A stretch of 9,320 bases of DNA, taken from JBMNUL01 sp050946255. GTDB taxonomy: Bacteria; Actinomycetota; Coriobacteriia; Coriobacteriales; CADBOM01. The DNA is taken from positions 1 through 9,320 of the forward strand of contig JBMNUL010000107.1 of NCBI GenBank assembly GCA_050946255.1, read 5' to 3'. The stretch's first letter is position 1; every line of letters starts with the position of its first letter. A program made the position numbers and the translations under genes. Below the pieces are notes generated by a model. That model was not told where the DNA came from and did not search any database. It saw nothing but the letters and a program-made list of their open reading frames with translations. Positions 1 to 5,948 of this stretch are shown here, one piece after another.

Positions 1-1
1 C

Positions 2-3000
2 ACCTCGACAGCCAAGGTCGCGCTCAAGACCGAGAAGTCGATCGATGGACGCGGCTGGCAGACTGGGGAGACCCACACCTTCGACCTCACAGCCACCGGC
101 GGGGCGCCGCTCCGCACGAGCGCGGGCAGCAAGACTGTTCTCTCCCAGACAGTCGACTCCAGCAACGCGGTGGCAAGCTTCCCCGAGCTGGTGTTCGAAT
201 ACGACGACCTGGCCGTGAAGGACGCCTCTGGGAAGATCACGGGCCATGAGGCCAAGTCGTTCACGTACAAGATCCACGAGCGGGTTCCTGCGGGAGCCAC
301 TGCCACAATTGGCGGCTCCACTGTGAAATACTCCGATGCGAGCAATGCCCAGAAGGCCGCTGCCGATGGCAAGTGGGCCTATCAGGGAGTCGTCTTCGCG
401 GCCGACCAGACCGTGACCGTCAACCTCAGCGACAATGGTGATGGCACGCTCAAGGTCACGTATGGGACGAGCGGCTCCGAGACCGCACCCGAGCTGGAGT
501 TCACCAACTCCTACACGGCGTCTGGCAACGCCACGCTCCAGGTTCAGAAGACGATCTCGGGCCGCGTCTGGAAGAGCGGCGACAGTTTCACGTTCATGCT
601 GATGCCGGCCGCATCCAGCGTTGCGAACACCGACGGCTCGGCAGACCCGGCCCCGCTGCTCGCGGCGGCGCCGATTCGCGAGGTCAAGTCCGACGACACG
701 ACCGTCAGCAAAACCTCTGTCACCACGACGGCCACCTCGTCTGCGGCTGTGAAGTTCCCCAAGATCGCGTTCACGCAGGACGACCTCGCCAACGTCGACG
801 GCAGCTACTCGGCGAAGACCTTCAACTACACTGTGCGCGAGAAGGCGCCCGACGACGCGGTCAAGACGATAGGCGGGGCAACCGTCGCATACAAAGATGC
901 CACCGAGGCGCAGAAGGCCGAGGGCGGCTTCGTCAAAGACGGCATCACTTACGCCGCCGACCAGACGGTGACGGTCAACGTCTCCGACAATGGCAACGGC
1001 ACGCTGAAGGTCACATACGGCGCTTCCGGCACATCTGACGCTTCTCCCGTGGTGTTCGAGAACAAGTACGCCCCCACGCCCGTGACGGCAAAGCTGCAGG
1101 CGGAGAAGATCGGCGACGCCGGCCTCACGTTCCCCGAGGGTGGCTACTACTTCACGCTCTCCAGCACACGCGATTCCACCCCGATGCCCTCCAATGCCGT
1201 TGACAAGAGCGAGGACGACATCGGCAGGACCGCTCAGTCGACGTCTGGCGCCACGGCGCTCGGGCAGACCGTGGACTTCGGCGAGATAACGTACGACAAG
1301 GTGGGGGATTACTACTACACGATCAGCGAGACGCTCCCCACGGGCGTTGACCCCAAACACCCGGTGCAGGTTATCGGCGGCAAGCCAGTGGTCTTCAACA
1401 CCGAGGAGCATTCGGTGCATGTGAGCGTGACCGACCCCAACCTCGACGGCAAGCTCCAGGCATCCGTGTCATACGATGGCAAGACCGGAGCGGGCGCCTC
1501 CAACGCTCCACAGGTCAAAAACCGCCTCGCGAGGGACGGCTCGTTCCTGCTCTCAACCTCCAAGCAGTACACCGGCCAGATGCTCAAGGACGGCCAGTTC
1601 AGCTACAAGCTCTACTGGACCGACTCGACTTACGACTACACCGACGTCTCGCATATCGTCTACAGGCCGGTCGTCGGGGGCCAGCAGGTCGACTACATCG
1701 GCAGGACCTCCACCGATTCCGAGGGCAATCTCACGGCAGACGTGCAGCTGAGTCACAGCTACCTGCACGGGGAGAAGACCGCGACGTTCTACTATGTGGC
1801 GGTCGAGGACAATGCCGGCAAGACCATAGACGGCGTGACATACGGGGCTGATTCGCTGAGGGCGAAGGTTGATGTGGAGGAGGTCGAGGCCGTGGACTCC
1901 GATGGGGCCGTCAACTACAACATCCGTCCGGTCAAGATCACCTACACCAAGTCGGGGAGCCCGGACGAAGAGTACGTGGAGACCTACACCTACGATGCGG
2001 AGGGGAAGGCCACAGTGGCCACTTCCGGATCCAAGCCAGTGTTCTCCAACAGCTACTCAGCCAAGGGCAGCGCCTCTGTCTCCGTGTCCAAGACCATTGT
2101 GGGACGCGAATGGGCAGATGACGACTCGTTCAGCTTCACGTTGACTGGAGGCGGGGTCGCCAACTCCAGCTCCACCGACACCTCGACGCCGTCGCTTGAG
2201 ACCGCGCCCTTGCGCACCGAGGGTACTGGCGGGGAGCTGGCCAGCAACGACTCGCTCGAGACGTCGGTCACCTCCTCCAAGCGCACTTCCGGCTTCGAGG
2301 ACCTGGTGTTCACCCAGGATGACCTCGCCAACGCAGACGGCACCTACTCCGACAAGACATTCACCTACGTCGTGCGCGAGAACGCGCCTGACGACGCTGT
2401 CAAGACGATCGACGGTGCCGAGGTTGCCTATAAGGACGCCACCGACGCGCAGAAGGCCGAGGGCGGCTTCGCCAAGGACGGCATCACTTATGCCGCCGAC
2501 CAGACGGTGACGGTCAACGTCTCCGACAACGGCAATGGCACGCTGGGAGTGACCTACGGCGCCAATGCAACGAGCACGCTGCCGGCACTTGAGTTCGAGA
2601 ACGATTACCAGATTGGCGACACGCAGATCCCCGTGTCCGTGACCAAGGAGATCACCGGCAGGGTGTGGATCGGCGCTGACTCGTTCGAGTTCAAGATGAC
2701 GCCCGTCGGGGGCTCGCCCATCCGCACCGCCAGGGAGGACGGCACGCTCGAGAGCCACTCCGAGCTCACCGCCACGTCCACAAGGGACAACCACGACGCC
2801 ACCTTCCCACTCGTTTTCACCTCCGATGACCTTGGAGACGCTGCGGAGGCCACCTTCAACTACAAGCTCGTGGAGGTCGTGCCAGACGATGCCGTGAACG
2901 ATTCCGGGACGACGTGGGTAGAGGCCGATGCCGCCACGAGGGCGTCAAGCATGTGGGTGAAGAACGGGGTCGTGTACTCCACCGCAGAGCATGACGTGAG

Positions 3001-4042
3001 CGTCACGATATCCGACAGCGGTAACGGCGGGCTCTCCTCCGAGGTGTCATACGATGGCGGTGAGAACCTCGTGGTCATCAACCCCTATTCCACAAGGCCT
3101 CCGCAGAGCGAGAGCGAGGAGTATTCCGCAGTGCTGAATGCGAGGAAGTCGATACCCGGCATGGATCTCTCCGGAGGTGAGTTCGAGGTGACTGCCAAGC
3201 TAGCCGACGGGACGGTGGCGTACACGATGAGCAACGATGGCGACGGGCTGTTCTCGACAGGGGAGTTCACGCTCGACATCGTGCAGCTGGAGAACCTAGT
3301 GAACGCCGGCAATGCTACGCTCTTGCAGAACGATGATGGGCTGAACGTCTGGACCATCGTCTACACGCTTTCCGAGACGCTACCCGAAGATGATGATTCG
3401 TCATTGGATGGAGTGCAGAGCGATGGCATCACCTATGACGAGACCGTTCATACCGCCACTCTCACGATCACAGACGATGGAGAGGGCAGACTCGTGCCCT
3501 CTGTGACTTACGATGCCGATTCCACTGAACCTCCCACGTTCACCAATAAGTTGGTTCCGGGTGCGGCAACCGTATCGCTTTCCGCCAACAAGGTTCTGAC
3601 CGGTGGCGAGCTTTCCGACGGGCAGTTCTCGTTCACGTTGACCGACCAGGACGGCAAGTCCGTGACGGTCAAGAACAAGGCTGACGGAACGATTGCACTG
3701 CCGACGCTCACCTTCGACAGCGTGGGCACCTACACCTACACGCTCTCGGAGGTCGATGCCGGGGAGAAGGGCTATACCTACGACAAGACAGAATATGAGA
3801 TTACAGTCGATGTAACCGAGGGCGACACCGCCTATCAGACGGCGGTTTCGATCTCAAATGGCAATTCCAATGTGGGAGAGGACGAGATGACGTTCCACAA
3901 TACCTACAATGGTCCCAAGACGGGAATCCCGAAGACAGGAGACAGCCTGGCTCTCCCCGTCGTAGCGACGATTCTCATCGGAATCAGCACGGTCTTCTTC
4001 GTGGTGACATTGCGTCGCAGGAGGAGGAGCGACAGCAGATAA
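2..4042 (+). CDS. Giant wall-anchored pilin/adhesin of eight Spy0128-like isopeptide domains (5'-partial)
   Basis: The frame is open from the first codon in the window (position 2), so the start and signal peptide lie upstream; GTG at 170 is an internal codon. The visible 1,346 residues are eight beta-rich domains of the Spy0128/FctA pilin type (streptococcal pilin isopeptide linker). Numbering from position 2, the presumed Lys/Glu/Asn triads are 12/93/169, 183/280/354, 369/443/507, 521/602/683, 697/793/867, 882/958/1027, 1049/1125/1182 and 1197/1250/1300. In Spy0128 such Lys-Asn pairs form spontaneous isopeptide bonds assisted by the Glu; here this is inferred from motif position. Domains 1, 2, 5 and 6 carry K-x-I-x-G-R-x-W and a Ser/Thr-rich insertion. 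The protein ends with IPKTG (1309-1313), a hydrophobic segment (about 1315-1336) and five Arg, so sortase should attach it to peptidoglycan or a pilus. It could be a stalk-like adhesin or a pilus subunit; no sortase or partner pilin is in the window. Binding target unknown. Confidence 0.93.
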   Translation, partial: TSTAKVALKTEKSIDGRGWQTGETHTFDLTATGGAPLRTSAGSKTVLSQTVDSSNAVASFPELVFEYDDLAVKDASGKITGHEAKSFTYKIHERVPAGATATIGGSTVKYSDASNAQKAAADGKWAYQGVVFAADQTVTVNLSDNGDGTLKVTYGTSGSETAPELEFTNSYTASGNATLQVQKTISGRVWKSGDSFTFMLMPAASSVANTDGSADPAPLLAAAPIREVKSDDTTVSKTSVTTTATSSAAVKFPKIAFTQDDLANVDGSYSAKTFNYTVREKAPDDAVKTIGGATVAYKDATEAQKAEGGFVKDGITYAADQTVTVNVSDNGNGTLKVTYGASGTSDASPVVFENKYAPTPVTAKLQAEKIGDAGLTFPEGGYYFTLSSTRDSTPMPSNAVDKSEDDIGRTAQSTSGATALGQTVDFGEITYDKVGDYYYTISETLPTGVDPKHPVQVIGGKPVVFNTEEHSVHVSVTDPNLDGKLQASVSYDGKTGAGASNAPQVKNRLARDGSFLLSTSKQYTGQMLKDGQFSYKLYWTDSTYDYTDVSHIVYRPVVGGQQVDYIGRTSTDSEGNLTADVQLSHSYLHGEKTATFYYVAVEDNAGKTIDGVTYGADSLRAKVDVEEVEAVDSDGAVNYNIRPVKITYTKSGSPDEEYVETYTYDAEGKATVATSGSKPVFSNSYSAKGSASVSVSKTIVGREWADDDSFSFTLTGGGVANSSSTDTSTPSLETAPLRTEGTGGELASNDSLETSVTSSKRTSGFEDLVFTQDDLANADGTYSDKTFTYVVRENAPDDAVKTIDGAEVAYKDATDAQKAEGGFAKDGITYAADQTVTVNVSDNGNGTLGVTYGANATSTLPALEFENDYQIGDTQIPVSVTKEITGRVWIGADSFEFKMTPVGGSPIRTAREDGTLESHSELTATSTRDNHDATFPLVFTSDDLGDAAEATFNYKLVEVVPDDAVNDSGTTWVEADAATRASSMWVKNGVVYSTAEHDVSVTISDSGNGGLSSEVSYDGGENLVVINPYSTRPPQSESEEYSAVLNARKSIPGMDLSGGEFEVTAKLADGTVAYTMSNDGDGLFSTGEFTLDIVQLENLVNAGNATLLQNDDGLNVWTIVYTLSETLPEDDDSSLDGVQSDGITYDETVHTATLTITDDGEGRLVPSVTYDADSTEPPTFTNKLVPGAATVSLSANKVLTGGELSDGQFSFTLTDQDGKSVTVKNKADGTIALPTLTFDSVGTYTYTLSEVDAGEKGYTYDKTEYEITVDVTEGDTAYQTAVSISNGNSNVGEDEMTFHNTYNGPKTGIPKTGDSLALPVVATILIGISTVFFVVTLRRRRRSDSR
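770..1024 (+). repeat. Intragenic direct repeat, copy 1 (second half of domain 2)
   Basis: These 85 codons align without gaps to 2309-2563, exactly 1,539 bp downstream. By hand count 74 of 85 residues and about 215 of 255 bases match. Positions 953-990 are identical to 2492-2529 (38 bp). The repeat covers the strand region from FTQDDLAN, through the catalytic Glu (VRE), to the VSDNGNGTL strand. Most base differences are silent third positions, as expected for a duplicated domain kept under protein-level constraint. Confidence 0.9.
2309..2563 (+). repeat. Intragenic direct repeat, copy 2 (second half of domain 5)
   Basis: Partner of 770-1024 in the same orientation and reading frame, with domains 3 and 4 lying between. 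Recombination between the copies would delete or duplicate 513 codons in frame (three domains' length), so the repeat could change the reach of the surface protein without breaking it. That consequence is inferred; the repeat itself is read directly. Confidence 0.9.
3926..4042 (+). other. LPXTG-type cell-wall sorting signal (IPKTG variant)
   Basis: This segment encodes the C-terminal sorting signal of the surface protein: IPKTG, then about 22 mostly hydrophobic residues, then a run of five Arg and a short polar tail. Ile in place of Leu at the first position is a tolerated variant. A second PKTG lies immediately upstream, giving PKTG-I-PKTG. The second copy has the usual spacing to the hydrophobic segment and is the probable cleavage site, between Thr and Gly. 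Confidence 0.9.
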
Positions 4043-4045
4043 CAC

Positions 4046-4074
4046 TTGATGAAACCAACGGATGCGGTTATTAA
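4046..4074 (+). promoter_or_regulatory. Possible promoter for the flavoprotein gene
   Basis: TTGATG (4046-4051) and TATTAA (4069-4074) are separated by 17 bp and each match the sigma-70-type consensus at four of six positions. They lie directly after the surface-protein stop codon. If used, the transcript would begin near 4081 and carry a leader of about 135 nt containing the two inverted repeats described separately. Matches of this quality are common by chance. Confidence 0.25.
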
Positions 4075-4113
4075 TTGAAGTGCCGGTTAGAAGCCGGTGA
4101 AACGAAGCGCAAC

Positions 4114-4140
4114 GGCACTGTCGGAATTTCCGGCGGTGCC
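4114..4140 (+). terminator. Strong hairpin after the surface-protein gene; weak terminator or leader structure
   Basis: GGCAC-TGT-CGGAA (4114-4126) pairs with TTCCG-GCG-GTGCC (4128-4140). The middle TGT/GCG step closes as G-U, G-C, G-U, giving up to 13 pairs around a minimal loop. It is followed only by ATTTG, with no proper U tract, so intrinsic termination would be poor. It may protect the 3' end of the surface-protein mRNA or act in the leader of the next gene. Confidence 0.4.
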
Positions 4141-4162
4141 ATTTGCGATGGGACCTGGGTAC

Positions 4163-4182
4163 TGCAATGAATTTTCATTGCA
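4163..4182. promoter_or_regulatory. 20-bp perfect inverted repeat, possible operator
   Basis: TGCAATGAA and TTCATTGCA are perfect 9-bp inverted arms around a 2-bp centre. The element ends 34 bp before the ATG at 4217 and just upstream of the ribosome-binding site. Its size and symmetry are typical of the DNA site of a dimeric repressor (TetR-, MarR- or GntR-like), but in RNA it could also form a hairpin just before the ribosome-binding site. No regulator gene is present in the window, so the protein that might bind is unknown. Confidence 0.45.
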
Positions 4183-4216
4183 ACATTTTGAGGATGAGGA
4201 GTTTGGAGGTAGGGCT

Positions 4217-4753
4217 ATGAACGTCTTGGTTGTTACTTGCAGTCCACGTGTTGGTGGAAATTCGGATATGTTGGCAGAGAGCTTCATCGAGGGTGCCAAG
4301 AGCGCGGGACATGAGGTCAGGCGCATAGATGCGGGCCGTTCCAAGATCGCGCCATGCAGGGCTTGCGAATACTGCTTCGCTCATGAGGGCCAGTGCTGCC
4401 AACAGGATGATATGCAGGGGTATTACGACGATCTTCGGTGGGCGGATGTTCTCGTCTACGCCACCCCGATGTACTACTATTCTTTCCCAGCACAGACCAA
4501 GCTGTTCATGGACCGTATGTTCTGTGGCGTGGTCAAGCCCTTTGGAATAAGCAAGACCGCCCTGCTGGTCTGCTTCGAGGACAAGGACAAGTCCACTGTG
4601 GACGGCCTGCTCGAGTGCTTCCGCATCTCCGCAAACTACTGCAAGCAGGAAATTGTCGGAGAGGTGGTCGTCAACAATGTATACGAGAAAGGGGCTATCG
4701 CTGGAAACCCGGGACTAGAAGAGGCCCGCAAGCTGGGAGAGCAGCTTAGCTGA
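4217..4753 (+). CDS. Flavodoxin-fold FMN reductase with iron-sulfur-flavoprotein-like Cys motif
   Basis: This 178-residue cytoplasmic protein has the flavodoxin-like fold of the NADPH-dependent FMN reductase / iron-sulfur flavoprotein group. The first beta strand (MNVLVVTCSP) leads into the phosphate-binding loop SPRVGGNSD (9-17), and ATPMYYYSFPAQTKLFMDR (82-100) is the second flavin-contact region. Cys47, Cys50, Cys53 and Cys60 form C-x2-C-x2-C-x6-C, the compact spacing that binds a 4Fe-4S cluster in archaeal iron-sulfur flavoproteins; Cys61 is adjacent. The likely role is FMN-dependent electron transfer or reduction of a quinone, nitro or thiol substrate; the substrate cannot be read from sequence. 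ATG 4217 is chosen because GGAGG (4205-4209) lies 7 bp upstream and the fold starts there. An in-frame GTG at 4097 would add 40 unrelated residues across the hairpin and palindrome. A terminator follows, so it is probably monocistronic. Confidence 0.88.
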   Translation: MNVLVVTCSPRVGGNSDMLAESFIEGAKSAGHEVRRIDAGRSKIAPCRACEYCFAHEGQCCQQDDMQGYYDDLRWADVLVYATPMYYYSFPAQTKLFMDRMFCGVVKPFGISKTALLVCFEDKDKSTVDGLLECFRISANYCKQEIVGEVVVNNVYEKGAIAGNPGLEEARKLGEQLS

Positions 4754-4788
4754 GTCGTCTCCCTTCGTTGATTTTTCGATTTGCAATT

Positions 4789-4832
4789 TCGCCCTTATCT
4801 GACATCCGCCAGATAAGGGCGATTTTCTTTTT
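4789..4832 (+). terminator. Rho-independent terminator after the flavoprotein gene
   Basis: Positions 4789-4801 and 4810-4822 form a perfect 13-bp stem (TCGCCCTTATCTG with its complement) around an 8-nt loop, followed by TTTTCTTTTT (4823-4832). The stem starts 35 bp after the stop codon. This is the clearest terminator in the window and separates the flavoprotein from the downstream dehydrogenase. Confidence 0.93.
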
Positions 4833-4927
4833 CTCCGAGGTGGCGAAACTGCACGATTCATCGGCTTCGATTCATGGTGGATTTGCGGAGAGTCTCTGGC
4901 CGGCAGTGAGTTTCTCATTGCTTACTC

Positions 4928-4933
4928 TATAAT
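4928..4933 (+). promoter_or_regulatory. Consensus -10 box (TATAAT) upstream of the SDR gene
   Basis: A perfect TATAAT lies 83 bp before the ATG at 5017 and after the terminator, where a new promoter is expected. No good -35 hexamer is seen 16-18 bp upstream (the sequence there reads GTGAGT or nearby), and there is no TG extension. A start near 4940 would give a leader of about 75 nt. Confidence 0.5.
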
Positions 4934-5016
4934 TTGCACTATGAGAATTCAGATTTAGGAAATGATACCGTTGCGGGTATTACACAATAAAAGAGAAGGG
5001 GCACGGTGACGACATT

Positions 5017-5802
5017 ATGATGAATGTGGCGCTGATTACCGGAGCATCTGGAGGCATAGGCAAGGAATTCGCGCTTATCTATGCGCAGGAGGGGTTCGAC
5101 CTTGTTCTGGTAGCGCGTAACGAGGAGAAGCTCGCGGAGCTAAAGAATCAGATTGAGGCTAGATATCACGTGAGGGTGTGGACGTACCCCAAGGACCTGT
5201 CCGAGAAAGATGCGGCTCTCGATGTCTTCGACTTCGTTATTGAGAACAAGATCGAGGTCGGTGTACTCATCAACAATGCCGGGTTTGGCTACCGTGCTCC
5301 ATTTGGAGACAGCGATTGGCAGAGACAGTTCGAGATGGTCCAGGTCAACGTAGTGGCGCTGATGCAGCTCACATGGTGCTTCATCAAGCCGATGGTAGAG
5401 CAGGGCTGGGGCAGGATAATCAACGTGTCATCCGTGGCGTCGTTCTGCGCTGGGCCCAACATGAGCATCTACTATGCGTCAAAGGCCTTCGTGCGCAGCT
5501 TCTCGGAGGCCGTTCACGAAGAGCTCAAGGGAACCGGAGTTGCCGTGACCGCCGTTTGCCCGCCTCCGACTTCCACCGGTTTCGAGAAGAATGCCGACCT
5601 CACAGGTTCGAGGATGTTCAACCTGATCCGCCCGATTTCCGCTCATGATGTTGCAGTTGCCGGATTCCGGTCGTCTATGTTGGGACGTCCTCTCTGCTAC
5701 GTCGGGGCGTTCACGAAGATTGCCAGCGTGGGCGTGCGCTTTGTCCCCAGAAGCGTCTCGCGCAGATTCGCGGAGTTCATAAACGGCCAAGCGACTCGCT
5801 AA
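5017..5802 (+). CDS. Classical short-chain dehydrogenase/reductase (SDR)
   Basis: This 261-residue protein is a classical SDR that uses NAD(P)H to interconvert a carbonyl and an alcohol. The nucleotide-binding motif TGASGGIG spans 8-15, the structural NNAG motif 86-89, and the structural Asn is probably 111 (VNVVA). The catalytic Ser139 (NVSSVAS) and Tyr152-x3-Lys156 (YYASK) are all present, so the enzyme should be active. Arg34 at the end of the second strand (VARN) suggests NADPH preference. The usual Pro-Gly after the sixth strand is replaced: CPPPTSTGF (181-189) has Pro where most relatives have Gly. The C-terminal part (FNLIRPISAHDVA and following) resembles DltE/YqjQ-like SDRs acting on lipids or ketones; the substrate is unknown. 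ATG 5017 or ATG 5020 could be the start; the purine-rich GAAGGGG is about 15 bp away. The gene stands alone between a terminator and a 146-bp gap. Confidence 0.92.
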   Translation: MMNVALITGASGGIGKEFALIYAQEGFDLVLVARNEEKLAELKNQIEARYHVRVWTYPKDLSEKDAALDVFDFVIENKIEVGVLINNAGFGYRAPFGDSDWQRQFEMVQVNVVALMQLTWCFIKPMVEQGWGRIINVSSVASFCAGPNMSIYYASKAFVRSFSEAVHEELKGTGVAVTAVCPPPTSTGFEKNADLTGSRMFNLIRPISAHDVAVAGFRSSMLGRPLCYVGAFTKIASVGVRFVPRSVSRRFAEFINGQATR

Positions 5803-5948
5803 ATGTAAAGCTGGCAATAGCAGCACGACTTAAAGCCGACGAGCATCTTGCCGGGTAGGCGCTCGTGTCTGTGCGACTTTTCGCCTGCTCCTGGAATGTC
5901 CCCGTCCAAATTAATTCCAACCGAGTTCGAAAGATGGAGGAACGCTAA

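Noticed and set aside
2057..2794. Long open frame on the minus strand (245 codons) opposite the surface-protein gene
   Set aside because: It is antisense to a clearly coding region with GC-rich third positions, which commonly leaves mirror frames open. The product is low-complexity, with Gly, Val and Arg excess, and matches no family.
4097..4216. GTG start adding 40 residues to the flavoprotein
   Set aside because: The added part precedes the first beta strand of the fold, covers the hairpin and palindrome, and ATG 4217 has an excellent GGAGG site.
4941..4958. Five-codon open frame (ATG AGA ATT CAG ATT TAG) in the SDR leader as a leader peptide
   Set aside because: It is very short, has no run of regulatory codons, and there is no attenuator hairpin between it and the SDR gene.
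5839..5866. Inverted repeat ACGAGC / GCTCGT in the gap after the SDR gene as a terminator
   Set aside because: Only 6 bp with a 16-nt loop and no adjacent T tract, so it cannot be called a terminator with confidence.
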